Source of the DNA: Botryllus schlosseri
Taxonomy: Eukaryota > Chordata > Ascidiacea > Stolidobranchia > Styelidae
Length of the DNA stretch: 30,827 bases
Direction: 5' to 3'
Assembly (NCBI GenBank): GCA_000444245.1
Contig: KE605565.1
Coordinates: forward strand, 4,219-35,045
Every line of letters begins with the position of its first letter. Positions within the stretch are counted from its first letter, which is position 1. The notes under the pieces were generated by a model that was not told where the DNA came from, ran no database searches, and saw nothing but the letters and a program-made list of their open reading frames with translations. The translations under genes were made by a program, and so were the position numbers. Positions 1-11,060 of this stretch are shown piece after piece.

Positions 1-124
1 TCTCTAGGGAGCAAATAACCCTTGTCATCCTTAAATAGAGGAAGAACGGTCACACCACAAGGAGAAACAACTGGAATCATTATTCGCAAGTGACATCACA
101 GCGTCAAATGGAAAATACGTATAT

Positions 125-472
125 TAGGGCTGTTCAATAATAACTTTTTTTAATTCTACAGTATAATTGATAAAAATTTTATCAAATCAAAAATATTCTT
201 CCCCTATAACGTCCTTTGAATCAAATAGAGGATTGAGTCAAATTTGATATGCATCGTCTTTTTAGTCAAGACAACAATTTCAAGGGGTAGCCAGTGAAAT
301 TAGAAAAATTTCATTTTTATATAATAAATCCAAAACTTTATCCCCAAATAGCAATGATTACACAGGTTGGAATCGAGCCAAATTTGATTTGTTTGCAGTG
401 TTTTTTCAGGCAACCTAATAATTTTATCAAGTAGCCTGCAGAATTTGAAAATACTTATTTTCAAACAGTGCA
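125..472. mobile_element. Family A hAT-like long-TIR MITE, internally deleted copy
   Basis: Starts TAGGGCTGTTCAATAATAAC and ends in the degenerate complement (TTATTTTCAAACAGTGCA). Internal family A modules (aggcaacctaa, gagccaaatttga) are visible. The flanks TACGTATA and TACGTATT are close to an 8-bp target duplication. 348 bp against about 610 for full copies. Confidence 0.7.
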
Positions 473-592
473 TACGTATTGGTACAAATCAGGAATTGTG
501 AAATGTTCATCAATTATGACATAAAATATGCGACAGATATGGAAATAAGCGGGTTCACTCGCAAACACGACATTGCAGACACACAATTGAAC

Positions 593-652
593 TCCGCCGA
601 CAAAGTCCTTATAATCTCCAGATTGCAGCTCGCTATAAAAAGCGCCCACCGT
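593..652 (-). CDS. Possible further gene X exon (uncertain 3' border)
   Basis: After a pyrimidine-containing acceptor (TTCTTACGCTTGCAG) the frame reads TVGAFYSELQSGDYKDFVGG to a GTTCAA donor, in phase 0 as the previous exon requires. The frame stays open beyond, so the end is not fixed, and the phase match could be chance (one in three). Confidence 0.3.
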
Positions 653-999
653 CTGCAAGCGTAAGAAATCTCGAACGCATAAAGCACAGGACAGCAAGAA
701 AAGAGAAGTCATAATCATAACCTCAATCTCAAATCTCAAAGAGCTTTCAAGTGGGTAAGTTTGTAATTACGGCAGAGTGCCTGCACCAGGCAAAGCGTAA
801 ACAGAGAAAGCCAGCAAAGACTTGCAATAGTATCCTCAAAAACTATTGACTATCAACTTGTCAAAGACCGCGGTTGACCTACATTTGGTACAGAGTTGAA
901 AAAACATGACTGAAAGTGTTAGCAATGAAATGTGCAAATAATCTTGTGCTATATTCCTAATATTATCAAGACCTACGTTGGCAGAGGTAAATAACTTGA

Positions 1000-1145
1000 T
1001 GGCATATTCATATTGAAATAAACCGGGATATTTTGGGCTGACACTCGCCAGGGCTAATCGTCTTCAAATAGTAGAGAATTGAAAGGAACATTGTATAACG
1101 ACAATCGTATCACCAAATGTGACTTCACCAGCATGAAATTTCAAG
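1000..1145 (+). repeat. Family G dispersed repeat
   Basis: Reads atattttgggctgacactcg, ccagggctaatcgtctt, acaatcgtatcaccaaatgt, gacttcaccagcatgaaatt. The best match is 17760-17905. A shorter piece is at 3375-3435 (gaatattttcggctgacatt). Probably a SINE or MITE fragment; the ends are not defined. Confidence 0.5.
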
Positions 1146-1757
1146 GTAAAAAAACAATTTACTAAACATCATATTAAAGAAACGTGCTACAGTCAACAGT
1201 CCCAATATTATGTAGGCCAACATGTTACGGCAAAAAGGTTCCGAAAAAACACAAGTCACGCCTCGGCACACACAGCTTCCGAGAGAGGAACTTGTGATAA
1301 CTCTGAATTCTTTACAGTTCAAACAAACAATAAATTTCAAGTATTTATAGCACTCCACCAAGACACGTAAATTCGCCCCTATCGAAAAACAAAATCTTAG
1401 ACCCTATTTGTCGGTATTTTCAAGCCAGCACGAGAGAGAAAACTGGTTACTTAAAAGTATGATGCTTACCGCGTACAATACGAACGTCACCTACGCCATG
1501 ACTTCACTTTGTAAAGCCCCCAGCCTCAAAAACAACACGACAACACAATACAGATGACAAACGCCGAGAGATTTTCCGTGTGTGTCAACCCACAAAGACT
1601 AGCTGTTATGAGTTAACTCAGGGGTACATATTTTAGAACCATGCATCAAGAGTTTGGTATTTTGATGACGCGCATAAAACAGACGTTTCCGATTAAAAAA
1701 CAAGTCGTCAAACTGCGTGTGCACGGATAAATTTCCAGTTTTCGCGACAAAACAAAC

Positions 1758-1890
1758 CTTTTTCTTCTTTTTTTCCTTCCTCTGAATTTTCCTTTGGGTC
1801 GGAAGGAGATCGCTGGTTGACGGCGATTTTGTATTACCGCCCTGAGATGACGAGGAGGACGACGATGATCTGTGACGTCTTCGGCTGGTC
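1758..1890 (-). CDS. Gene X exon 6 of the chain: Ser run and Lys run
   Basis: 133 bp; one base completes an Arg codon, then TSRRRHR, eight Ser codons of mixed type, GGNTKSPSTSDLLPTQRK and a terminal run of five Lys. Donor GTTTGT, phase 0. The mixed Ser codons argue for selection on the peptide rather than a simple DNA repeat. The basic tract could be a nuclear or nucleolar signal. Confidence 0.66.
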
Positions 1891-4800
1891 CTAGTGACAA
1901 AATAATGGTGCGTTTAGACAAACTGTGCAATAACCCAGTATCATCTCTGCAAAATGCGGCGGCTACCAATTATGTTCAAGGTTATCAGTGAATTCAGCGT
2001 GCTAAACATTCAAACGAAACAAATAGGTTGACACGGTGTCACGCGCAACGTACCGCAATATCCCAACTGAAGCAAGACTGCGTGGCGATTACATGGTTCT
2101 TATATCAAGAAGCGCATGATGAAAAATTGTGATGTAGACACCATTGACAGAATGAAGCGACACGGCGTGTCACCAGCAGTGTACGCACAACTTGTGTGTT
2201 GTAAGCCAACATTTGCTGCTGTTGAACGTTTTTTCTCCATTCTTGGCAAGCTACTTCGTGAGGACTGACACTTTCTACCCGAGAATGCAGGAAAGTATCT
2301 TTCGTCGTTGTTGTACTACAACAAATTTGAATTATTTCTGCCATAATACGTGATGTAACTACTGGAATTCATCATAGGGCCAGATTTCATTAAAATGAAG
2401 TTTTTCCATGTAAAAATTTGTCAGATTTTGAGGCCAAACTACCTCGTAAGGACAGACAGTTCCAACCAGAAATGAATATAAGTAGTACAATTCTAACATT
2501 ATGTGGGAAAGCACCTAATTTGCATACTTTAGCTCAAATTTGGTCAAAATTATGATTTTTAGGTCGCAATCTTCCGTTTTTTTAGGTAAAAAAAAATCGC
2601 CCTGCTAATGACAAATTCACCAAGTTTCAAATTCACACTAGCTACTAAGATGAACACTCGTGAAATGACAAATTCCATACAGCCCTGCTGCAGACCGCAC
2701 AAAGATTTTCTCGTCTCAACGTAAACCCAAGCGCCGTTACGTCACTCTGGTTTGCCAATCAGGAAATCGACAACCCAAAGTTTCAAAAAATACACAAATT
2801 ATTATCACCTTGGTCGTACACATGAATTGTTGAACCGACTTGTGTATTTCCTTGCAAGGTCATATCGGAAGTTTTATATCCTAACCGTAAACTTTATTAC
2901 TATACCACGCTCAATAGGGATTATAAAGGAAGGGGATTTTAAAGGAAGTGTTTACCTGTTAATTTAAGAATCCAGGCTATGTCAAAGAATACAGTCATTG
3001 CTTAAGCAAATCAGACAAATCGTAAACACATCAACTCGACTCACGAGTGGCAGCGAAACTATTGCCAGTAAAATTTGTTGTAAAGCGACAGTATACACAT
3101 AACAGCCTTTGACAGAACATAGGGGGCGTGTCTACGCACGTGGTGTCAGCGTCTATTACTGCTGGAGACCATATCATAATCTGGCATCTATCAAATGCGG
3201 CATCATTACACACATTACGTAGGTACAGAGATAACTGTAACTCATCCTAGAAGCTCACTCACTACACAAGGGATTAACATTACTGCCGGTTTATGACTGC
3301 ATAAATACAGCTCCTAAATCTTTTGCACAGTCTCTTGGAGGTACAGAACTTCAACAGATACAATTGCATAATACATTCGATATTCATATTGACATAAGAC
3401 CGAATATTTTCGGCTGACATTCGTCAAGAGCATACTTGCACTAGACAATTATATTCGCGTAATTACGTTGATCACGCCGGCAATATATTTCTAATCTAAT
3501 TGGCGACTTGCTTGTGTGCTCAAATTTCAATCGTAATCTGATTTGTTTTTTTCTGAAAATGTCACAGGGGAACTGTGTAGTGCGAAACGAGCCATGTTCG
3601 GTGTAGATGCATTTGTCATTCTTCATTTTTGTTGTATTCCTTTTATGAATTCAGTAATTCTGATTTCAATCTAATCTGGAAAAATTTGTGTAGCAATAAT
3701 TCTAATTCAATTTTAATTCGGAAAGAACTGTAGATCTAATAGTAGCCTAATTCTAAGCTAAATTGGAAAGCTGAGTATTTTCTAGTTGTCAAATTTGGTC
3801 AGGGGTAACTGCCGGCACTTTCGAGTGATTTCAAAACAACTTTGTCTATTCACAGTCACGATATCCCTGGCTCAAATCGCCAAGATTAACATGGGTCGCA
3901 CTTCGACATACCTTTCCTTTTCAGGAGAGCCCGCCGCCGCTCGAGACTTGAGCGATTTGATCTCTTGCCGAGGCAAATGAGCAGACAGAGGCTTCGAATG
4001 TTGTCTCTGGGTTCTACGGTGGGCTGTAGGCGGAGAAAAGTTGAAAAAATTAGCGCCCGGTGCTAACCGTCGGGTAAAAACCAGTGCCCCGTACACGAAT
4101 AGTCAGAGTCTGTGAACCGTTGGTCGGGATACGTCGAGACTTCACTCGTAATATCGGGATCCCCGAAATCTATTTGTAGATTCGGTGGGTCGTTGTACGG
4201 CGGCGATCCTAAAACACACAACGACATGAAAGAACATGTCGTGACAAGCACTCCTGCCGATCCTTACTGAGGTTGAATCAACAGTCCGAGGATATAAAAA
4301 TCATAGAAAATAAATCGTGGATACACCCCGCGACTGGGACATTCTAATGTAATTTGTGAAATGTTTCTTTGCTCTAATTCCAATTCAAATCTTAATCTGT
4401 GTGAGATGTTTTTATGCTCTAATTTTATTTCTAATCTAATCTTTTTTACCTGTAAATGCTACAGGAGGATCGCAAAGTGGCATTCTCGTGCTCAAAGAGA
4501 ATGAGTTCTTATTTAATGTTACCTGAACTTATCCAATGTCAATGTTCAAGTATTCGCAAAATTCAGTAGTTCTAATCTAATTTGGAAAAATGAGTAGCTA
4601 ACCGGCTATAATTCTAATTTCAATCTGATTTGGAAAAACAAGGTGCAGCTATAATTTTAATTCCAGCCTAATTGGAAAATAACTGTATGTAATTCTAATT
4701 CTAATCTTATTCAGAAAAATGAGAAGCTATAATTCCAATTTTAATCTAATTCGGAGAAAACTGCAGCTATAATCCTAATTCCGGTCGGATTTGGAAAACG

Positions 4801-7260
4801 ACTGGATGTAATTCTAATTCAATTGGCAGAACCAGTTCGAAGGTTGGAGAATATAAAAACCGAGGACACAAGTAGTAATATAATTCAACGGGTAGCCTAC
4901 AACCAGTACTAATGACGCACGGGTACTGAGGTCACATCCGAAGAGATACTCTTCGATGTCATTCAGCTACGTACGAAAGACAGGCAAGTCTACCCCTCAA
5001 AGGAAATATCAACGATTGATAAAAATAGTGATGCCAAGTTGTGTAAGCTACAGCTAATAATCCTTTTTTCAAAATTTTGACAAAAATCCCTCTAAATCAT
5101 TCATTGAATCCAGGAAGAAATAGTCAAAACAGGAAGAAATAGTCAAACACTCCAAAAATTAACGATTTCATCAAACATGAGACCAAATTGATAGACGCAA
5201 CTCAATAATTACGGTAAGACACATTGATCACAAAACACAACATCGCATTTCTTATGACGCCAAATGAGTACATGTACACGTCTCTTATATCCTGATATGT
5301 GACCAAGGGGAGCTGTAAAACAGAGCAGTTACTGGCAGCCGGACAGCAGGCTTTGCTGGCCTACCTGTGCCGTCGTCGAATACTTTGTCAAATTCTTCTG
5401 ATAAGCAAGAGCCTTTTCGAGAGAAGCCACGGCCGGCGGCTCTCGTGCTGGGTGCCGGTATAAGAGAACCTCGCTGCAATTTATCAACAACATAAAATAA
5501 GTCATTAGGGGTACAGAACTGCAGAATTCAACTTGAAACTGTTGATGTATTCACCAAAAGCTTTCGGTCAATTCTCGTGAGTAGCTAACGTCAGAAACGC
5601 AGCGAAGGTGAATAAAATTCAGAATTTAGGTAATAGTAATAAAATTGTTAGCAAGATAGTAAATAGTAATCAAGATCACAACGTATTCATTTCACACATG
5701 AGTGGATAATACAGGATTGCATCACTATGATGGTATGACTACACGGCCACAATGTCAAAATTGCGCCATCACATATGGTCCAAACGTAATTCGCAATCTA
5801 ATACCAGCACCATTCCCGAAATGCAATCTGACACATGATATTCTTTCCAAGAAGTAGCAAGTGTGTCTCATTACCAAAGCAAAACAATAAATTGCTAGGG
5901 ACAATCGTCATTACTCTCAAGTATTTCCAGTAAGAGTTTCCTGTAACTGCGATACAAGAAAATCGCTACCAGAAACACGAGTGAATGTATAGCATTTACA
6001 CAGACGTAACATAATCAATAATCTTTATTATGTGTTGTTAATACCATTAGAAATCACGATATAGTAACTCCGCTTCTACGGGTTAGAATTGAGTCAAATT
6101 TGTTTTGCATCGTCTTTGAAGACAGCGCAACAATTTCATGGGGTTGACAGAAAAATTTGACAAAAAATTTTTTTGCATCTTTGGTTAACTTCAAAATTTT
6201 CAAACTGTACGAAATCCGCGATTATTGGTTGGAAGGAATTAAAATTTGGTGTGCCTCGTTTTTTAAGGCAACCTAACGATTTAATCATGTAACCAGCAAG
6301 ATTCAGGAAAAAAAGCTATTTTTGAACAGCCCTAAAGGGCAGTGTATAAAAACTTTTCAAGTCTTGAAACTGTCATATCGTTACATTGTAAACTACGGGA
6401 TGGATGAGCGATTATGAAAAGTACACCAGAAAAATCGGCTCTAGATGACAACAGAGGCCAAAGGTAATGCCGTAGCAACCGTGACGATATGCATCTGCCG
6501 CGATTGCCGCGCACATATTCAGCAAGCCATTTCAGGAAACGTGACTGGCTTCCTGTTCCCTGGCACGGAGCAGATAAGGTCGCACGCACGCCTCCGCTCA
6601 TCCCACCGCCAAGTACCAAACAAGACCAATCGTTCGAGAGAAATTGGAAATCAACGGGTGCACCGTTACCGCAGTCTACCCTGATCACCGGGAACATGAA
6701 TGTAAGATTTTGGCAACAGAAAAAATCGTTCAGAACAAGGCTTTTAAGTATGGACACTGTCAAGAATACCCAGAATTTAGGAAGTTGAACAAGATTTTGA
6801 ATTACCTACTAGTCAAATTTCAACGTAAGCAAAATCAGCTACTGCAACACTAATGAAATGACTGCTCAGGTAAACAGGCCTGGATAGACGCAGTACTATA
6901 ACAGAGAAGAGCACAGAACTCACCCTCTCGGCTTTTGGAGGTTCGAGTTCCGCATTTTGCCGCAGCATCAAGTTAGAAAAACTTAAATGACTATCCATAC
7001 TTTCAGAAACCGTGACGACGGGAATATCCTGCATGCTTCTCGAAACCGACGCTAAACCATAAATACAATGTCATGCGCTCGTAATTTCAAAAGTAACGAC
7101 GTCGGCAATTGAATCGCGCGCGAGCGCTCGGGCAATTTACCTGGAGTGTAGACCATTCCGGCGTCGAAAGACACCTGAAACTTCACAGGCTTGGCCATAC
7201 CTCTGTCGACAGCGGACGCCGGGTTGTGCAAATGTGAGTTGGTGCCGGTGACACCAGGAC
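1758..7260 (-). CDS. Gene X: unrecognised multi-exon gene, Ser/Arg/Pro-rich protein (six phase-consistent exons)
   Basis: Six minus-strand exons (7260-7141, 7051-6924, 5473-5365, 4208-4095, 4023-3912, 1890-1758) each have AG/GT borders, higher GC than their surroundings, and codon phases that agree at all five junctions with no internal stop. They encode about 236 residues: a start resembling a beta-strand segment (MAKPVKFQVSFDAGMVYTP), Ser-rich linkers, an acidic patch, then Arg/Ser-rich and Lys-rich low complexity. I recognise no family. The gene probably starts further right (see 10210-10252) and continues left. It lies head-to-tail behind SETD2. Two tiny introns (89 and 71 bp) resemble those in SETD2. 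Confidence 0.72.
1999..2604 (+). mobile_element. Family C hAT transposon fossil: transposase C-terminus and 3' end
   Basis: Frame at 2203-2264 reads KPTFAAVERFFSILGKLLRE-D, then in the next frame (from 2268) HFLPENAGKYLSSLLYYNKF. Together these resemble the hAT C-terminal dimerisation block (ER-FS-LGKLL ... PEN ... YNK). A frameshift within the block shows it is dead. The noncoding tail carries ttcatgtaaaaatttgtcag-like sequence shared with the other copies and ends ATCGCCCTG, whose complement CAGGGCGAT is a hAT-style terminus. The left end is not found. Confidence 0.65.
2610..3360. other. Gene X intron, nothing firm
   Basis: Between the family C fossil and family G/B repeats. A minus frame of 60 codons at 3213-3031 has no fitting splice sites. 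Confidence 0.35.
3490..3790 (+). repeat. Family B composite repeat: satellite units plus unique module
   Basis: A module (cacaggggaactgtgtag, gcgaaacgagccatgttc) is followed by gaattcagtaattctgattt and satellite units of the taattctaattctaatctaa type ending ggaaa. The same order recurs inverted at 10.6-11.06 and 29.17-29.40 kb, so it is one dispersed composite element. Confidence 0.65.
3912..4023 (-). CDS. Gene X exon 5 of the chain
   Basis: 112 bp; acceptor CTCCGCCTACAG, donor GTATGTCG. Two bases close a Ser codon, then 36 codons: HRRTQRQHSKPLSAHLPRQE, IKSLKSRAAAGSPEKE. Phase 2 out. Strongly basic, no family recognised. Confidence 0.68.
4095..4208 (-). CDS. Gene X exon 4 of the chain
   Basis: 114 bp; acceptor GTGTTTTAG. 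Peptide SPPYNDPPNLQIDFGDPDIT then SEVSTYPDQRFTDSDYS, Pro/Asp/Tyr-rich. Donor GTACGG (end 4095) keeps frame with the next exon; a GT two bases earlier does not. A 71-bp intron follows. Confidence 0.7.
4335..4830 (+). repeat. Family B composite repeat, longest satellite block in gene X intron
   Basis: About 41-bp degenerate units (aattctaattccaatctaat, ttggaaaaa, ctgcagctat) on both sides of a diverged module (4450-4540, gctacaggaggatcgcaaag) and the aaaattcagtagttctaatc junction. At least six downstream units are visible. Confidence 0.65.
5365..5473 (-). CDS. Gene X exon 3 of the chain
   Basis: 109 bp; acceptor AAATTGCAG, donor GTAGGCC. Phase 0 in (joins ER to RGSLIPAPSTRAAGRGFSRK) and phase 1 out. 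It ends GSCLSEEFDKVFDDGT. A basic RxxS-rich half is followed by an acidic half, typical of a regulated disordered linker. Unrecognised. Confidence 0.68.
5480..6055. other. Gene X intron, nothing recognised
   Basis: AT-rich DNA without a conserved frame or a repeat shared elsewhere in the window. Confidence 0.4.
6060..6334. mobile_element. Family A MITE, right half only
   Basis: Shares the family's inner modules (CTCCGCTTCTACGGGTTAGA, ggcaacctaacgattt) and ends AGCTATTTTTGAACAGCCCTA. No left arm is present, so it is a solo half. Confidence 0.7.
6440..6700. other. GC-rich block with open frames on both strands, unassigned
   Basis: Markedly higher GC than its surroundings, between gene X exons. 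Frames of 79-143 codons stay open on both strands (for example minus 6763-6332), but none shows a domain, and none has splice sites that fit the neighbouring gene X phases. It could be an old transposon fragment or an alternative exon. Confidence 0.25.
6924..7051 (-). CDS. Gene X exon 2 of the chain
   Basis: 128 bp; acceptor TTTATGGTTTAG, consensus donor GTGAGT. Two bases complete an Ala codon, then 42 codons: SVSRSMQDIPVVTVSESMDS, HLSFSNLMLRQNAELEPPKA, ER. Phase 0 out. Ser-rich and polar; no family recognised. A later AG (after CATGC) would break frame with the previous exon. Confidence 0.68.
7141..7260 (-). CDS. Gene X exon, N-terminal side
   Basis: 120 bp between AAATCTCAG and GTAAATT; enters in phase 1 and leaves in phase 1. 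Peptide: PGVTGTNSHLHNPASAVDRG then MAKPVKFQVSFDAGMVYTP. The Met of MAKPV has a good initiation context (G at -3 and +4), so it could be the true start if the preceding exon is untranslated. The MAKPVKFQV segment looks like a beta-strand start, but no domain can be named. Confidence 0.66.
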
Positions 7261-7373
7261 CTGAGATTTCCACAAGCAACACACCAGTGCGTCAGAGAAG
7301 AATAATAAATACTAATTTTTTTCTGGGGTTGAAAAAAAATTCGTCATCTTCACAGGTTGCCAGAAATATTCAC

Positions 7374-8656
7374 CATGGTTGTTCAAAAATAACTATACAA
7401 TAAATTTTTTTGGTTGGCTAAAAAAGATCGCTGCACACCAAATTTGCCTCAATTGTAACGCGTAGAATAGGCGGTTCAAAAATGACTTTTTTTCTCAAAT
7501 TGTACTGGCTTCTGGTTATTTGATAAAATTGTTAGGTTGCCTAATTTAAGGCTACGCACCAATTTTGGTTTGATTCCAGCCAGTAGCCGCATTGCTACAG
7601 GAGAAGAAAGTTTCTATTCAATATACAAAAATATCAACAAAAATTTCAAAATTTTCTGTTCACCCCATGAGAGTGTTAGGTCGTCTATAAAAACGATGTT
7701 CACCAAATTTGGCTCAATTCCAACCAGTGGAAGCGGAGTTACTGCCGTCGAAAAATTTGGATTTGAATAAAATAGTCTTTACGGTGTGCACACCTATATT
7801 AAATAATTAAAGAATTGGTCACCGTAAATACTATGTTATTATTAATCCAAATTTTTCGACGGCACTAACTCCGCTTCCACTGGTTGGAATTGAGTCAAAT
7901 TTGGTGAACATCGTTCCTATAGACAACCTAACACTTTCGTGGGGTGAACAGAAAATTTTGAAATTTTTGTTAATTTATTTTTTAGATAAAAAATAGAAAC
8001 TTCCTTCTCCTGTAGCAATGCGGCTACCGGCTGGAATGGAACCAAATTTGGTGTGTAGGCTTAAATTAGGTAACCTAACAATTTCATCAAGTAGCCAATA
8101 CAATTTGAGAAAAAAAGTAATTTTCGAACACCCCTAGTGTAGAAGCAGAGCTATTTGTGTTGGAATATTTCACATACATTATAAATTAGGTATTTTAATT
8201 TTTTTTTAATTTTACCGTCAACACCATGAATTTGTAAAGTTGAGTCACAAAACAATACAAATCAAACATTACCAAATGCAACCAGTAGAAGCAGAGTTTT
8301 TGAAGTACTAAGTTCAAGATTTCAATAAAATAGTATTTACGTTGGCAAATTCTTTAATTAGCCTATCAATTAGATATCTTCCCACCGTAAATACCATTAT
8401 TTGAAATCCAAAATTTTGAACATCAATAACTTGGCTTCTACGGGTTGAAACTGAGCCAAATTCGCTAGTCATCGTTTTTGAAGTCAACTCAACCATTTCA
8501 CGGGGTGTACAGTGTGATTTGAAAAAAAATCCAACTCCAATAGCTTCGCATCTACAAGTGGGAATCGAGCCAAATTTGGTGTGCCGCGTTATTAAACTCA
8601 ACCTAACAACTTCATCAGTTAAATCTGAAGGAGAAAGTTTATTTTGGACAACTCTA
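7374..8656. mobile_element. Family A MITE (outer copy) split by a second family A insertion
   Basis: Left end about 7374 (gGTTGTTCAAAAATAAC) and right end 8656 (GGACAACTCTA) are complementary. The element is interrupted after CGCGTAGAA by the copy at 7468-8136 and resumes with GTGTAGAAGCAGAGC. Possible target duplication ATATTCAC/ATGTACAC (6 of 8). Without the insert it would be about 610 bp. Confidence 0.65.
7468..8136. mobile_element. Family A MITE, full-length nested copy
   Basis: Left end TAGGCGGTTCAAAAATGAC, right end the complement of TAGGGGTGTTCGAAAATTAC. Flanked by GCGTAGAA (7460-7467) and GTGTAGAA (8137-8144), an 8-bp target duplication with one mismatch. The arms are long inverted repeats meeting near 7780-7830 with complementary tttacggtg/caccgtaaa. 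Confidence 0.85.
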
Positions 8657-8659
8657 ATG

Positions 8660-10200
8660 TACACTCGACAAATATGCGAATCTGCTGGCACAGAGGCGAA
8701 AAGATATAACAGACACTGCATAACAAAAGTGCTCACTCAACTCACACCACTGCACACTAAAGACAGCTGCACCTCAACGATTATCTTCAAACGATATAAA
8801 CACATAACATTTTCCACCAACCGTCGATCCCACTAGCCATTCTCTATGTCCTCGAAGTGGTGCTGTGGACCAGAGCAGATCAAATTGTTACAGTTCTGTA
8901 AGAATAGTGCCCGCAGTGCCACAATCTCTACCCAAGTATCTGGTTGGCGACTCTCTGAAAGAAAATGTTTTTCAATTCATCGAAACAGAAATATTTACCA
9001 AAAGCAAACCTAAAATCCCGTTGTTTTGTTTGCATAAGTATTAAATCACCGCGGCGCGAGTGTTATGTGATTAGGTATTTCAAAAACGTGCCAGAAAACA
9101 CCAGCGTGCACACACAAAGACACTTTTTCAACATCAACCAAGATTTGTTAGAGCTAACGTGTATATCAATCAGTACCCCATATATCATAATGGGTGAAGG
9201 ACACATTTCAATAATTTATAGCATTTATTCATGAAGATTGAGATTTTGCTTGTAACACATGAAAGAAAAAGTGTATTAGGGCCTGTTTTAAGTTTAGGAA
9301 AACAATGAACAGCCAGGAAATAAATTCAATGAACAGGACTGTAGGTATAAAAAAAAGTTGTAAGGGTGTAACATGGGTAGTATAATTTCAATCATCCAAT
9401 TCTCGCTCTGAACATGTATCCAATACATCAAATCCGATGGTGAAGCGTTAAGTATATTTGCCATGAGAAAACACCAATAACGATATCGATGAATTCCTTG
9501 AATTATATATGATCAACTGAGGTTTACTTTTCACGGCTAAACAGCCGCAAGAGAATGCCAGCAGTTTCAAACTTTGCTACTAATTTTTTCTTATGCAAAT
9601 CCTTGATAATTCCTCGTTAGCTAATTTCTCAGATGGCTTCTCAACAGTAGGCTATATATCGTAGAAAGTTGTCCTGACACTTTACCATAACATGCAAAAC
9701 TACAGTACAATATAATGTGAGATTTGAAAATTTCAATTCTGGTGCAGGGTATTCAAATATTCAGTTTCATAAACGGGCACAATCTTATTGGCCTATGACT
9801 GTATCGTAAAATTAACAGACAGAGAGATTGGCCGCCCATTGTTCTAATGGTGGATCATTTTCTTTCACTGCTAAACAAAGTCATGAAAACAGAATGCCTT
9901 GCTGACACTTCTGCATTCTCCATACTGACAAACAACATTGACAATTTGCAATATTCTTAATGCTGATATGGCACTTTTGTTGCAAACCTGTTGCTTTGTA
10001 TGACTACAAGAACAGTATAATCCGCTTCCATTAGAGAATGATGATTCTCATTTCATAAATTAACACCTATTAATACCTGTGTTGATGTTTCTATAGGATA
10101 AACAGTGATGAGCATGACATCAACTATATATAATATATGTACATCGACTATATAGCTAGACTATTGACAAAAAAAAATTGACTGATGATTTCTGAAGACA
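8660..10200. other. No gene seen (candidate gene X intron 1)
   Basis: AT-rich, with only short noise frames, and no repeat shared with the rest of the window apart from AT-rich simple stretches near 10120-10160. Confidence 0.4.
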
Positions 10201-10209
10201 CATCCATAC

Positions 10210-10252
10210 CTGAGTTAGTAAGCAAGATACTTTGACCATATAGGCACCGCAT
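10210..10252 (-). CDS. Possible first coding exon of gene X
   Basis: ATG at 10252-10250, then MRCLYGQSILLTNS and a phase-1 donor GTATGGATG, which is the phase the exon at 7260 needs. The upstream sequence is locally CpG-rich. If real, intron 1 is about 2.95 kb and contains two nested family A MITEs. An untranslated first exon with translation starting at MAKPV is the alternative. Confidence 0.32.
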
Positions 10253-10300
10253 TCGGAAGTGGCGATTATCGGCGCTGTGCGTCGTCTTAGGTACGGATGT
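10243..10300 (-). promoter_or_regulatory. Candidate gene X core promoter: CpG cluster with ETS-like site
   Basis: A short CpG-dense island in AT-rich DNA. The minus strand reads CACTTCCGA, matching the ETS-factor core ACTTCCG common in TATA-less housekeeping promoters, immediately upstream of the candidate ATG. No TATA box is placed. Inference from composition and motif only. Confidence 0.3.
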
Positions 10301-10619
10301 TAAAAACGATGAAGGTCACACGAAATGTATCCTTCAATATCTTTCTTCTTCGATAGCTCTTTATTCTTCAGTCCGTCAGCGCTTGGCAACCAACTTTTTT
10401 TCAAGTCCCCTTATTTGAGACACAAATAATCCCCATCTAACAAACACACATTCAGAGGTTAAGTATTTGTAGGAATCAAGATGACAGTTTTATAATAAAA
10501 TCACTCTAAAATGACATCTATGAAACAAAACTTGCTTGCGAAGTTGGTTCTGAATGTTTCACGAAAGGGTTATTTGATTCAAGTATTTCAGACATAGCAT
10601 TCAATGAAGGCATGTAATA

Positions 10620-11060
10620 CACTAGCAAATTTTCAGCTATTTCGAATTAGATTCTAGAGTTATAATTGTAGCGACATAGGTTTTTACAAATTAGACTACA
10701 TTTAGAATAATAGCTGCACAGATTTTTACAAATGAGATTAGAATTAGAATTATAACTACGGTTTGTTTTCCAAGTATTAGAATTACTGAATTTATGAAAA
10801 CTTGGAAATTGATCAAGTTCAGATTATATCCAAGCAGAGTTCATTTTTATGAGCAAGAGAACAACAAATATCTGCACAGCAGGCTTGGCTTCTTTCGCAC
10901 CATACAGTTCTCTGCAGCCAAAAATTAGAGAAAAATTAATCTAGAACATAGAAACATGTCATAAATTAGAAAATAATTAGAATTATAGAAGAGCTATTTC
11001 ACAAATTAGAATATAATTAGATTACCGACATTTTGCTGCAATCAGACAACCAGAATTATG
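10620..11060 (-). repeat. Family B composite repeat, inverted
   Basis: Minus-strand version: satellite units (attagaattagaattataac) at 10640-10790, the junction attactgaatttatgaaaac, the module near 10840-10925 (gcaccatacagttctctgca) and further units to 11060. It lies between SETD2 and gene X. Confidence 0.6.

Noticed and set aside
6332-6788. Overlapping frames of up to 143 codons on both strands
   Set aside because: No domain and no fitting splice sites. RDWLPV slightly recalls LINE C-termini, but the rest does not.
8314-8736. 140-codon open frame on the minus strand
   Set aside because: It lies wholly in family A MITE sequence and its flank; the frame is a by-product of the long inverted arms.
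8965-9234. 89-codon plus-strand frame
   Set aside because: No motif, AT-rich composition like noncoding DNA, and no splice or promoter context.
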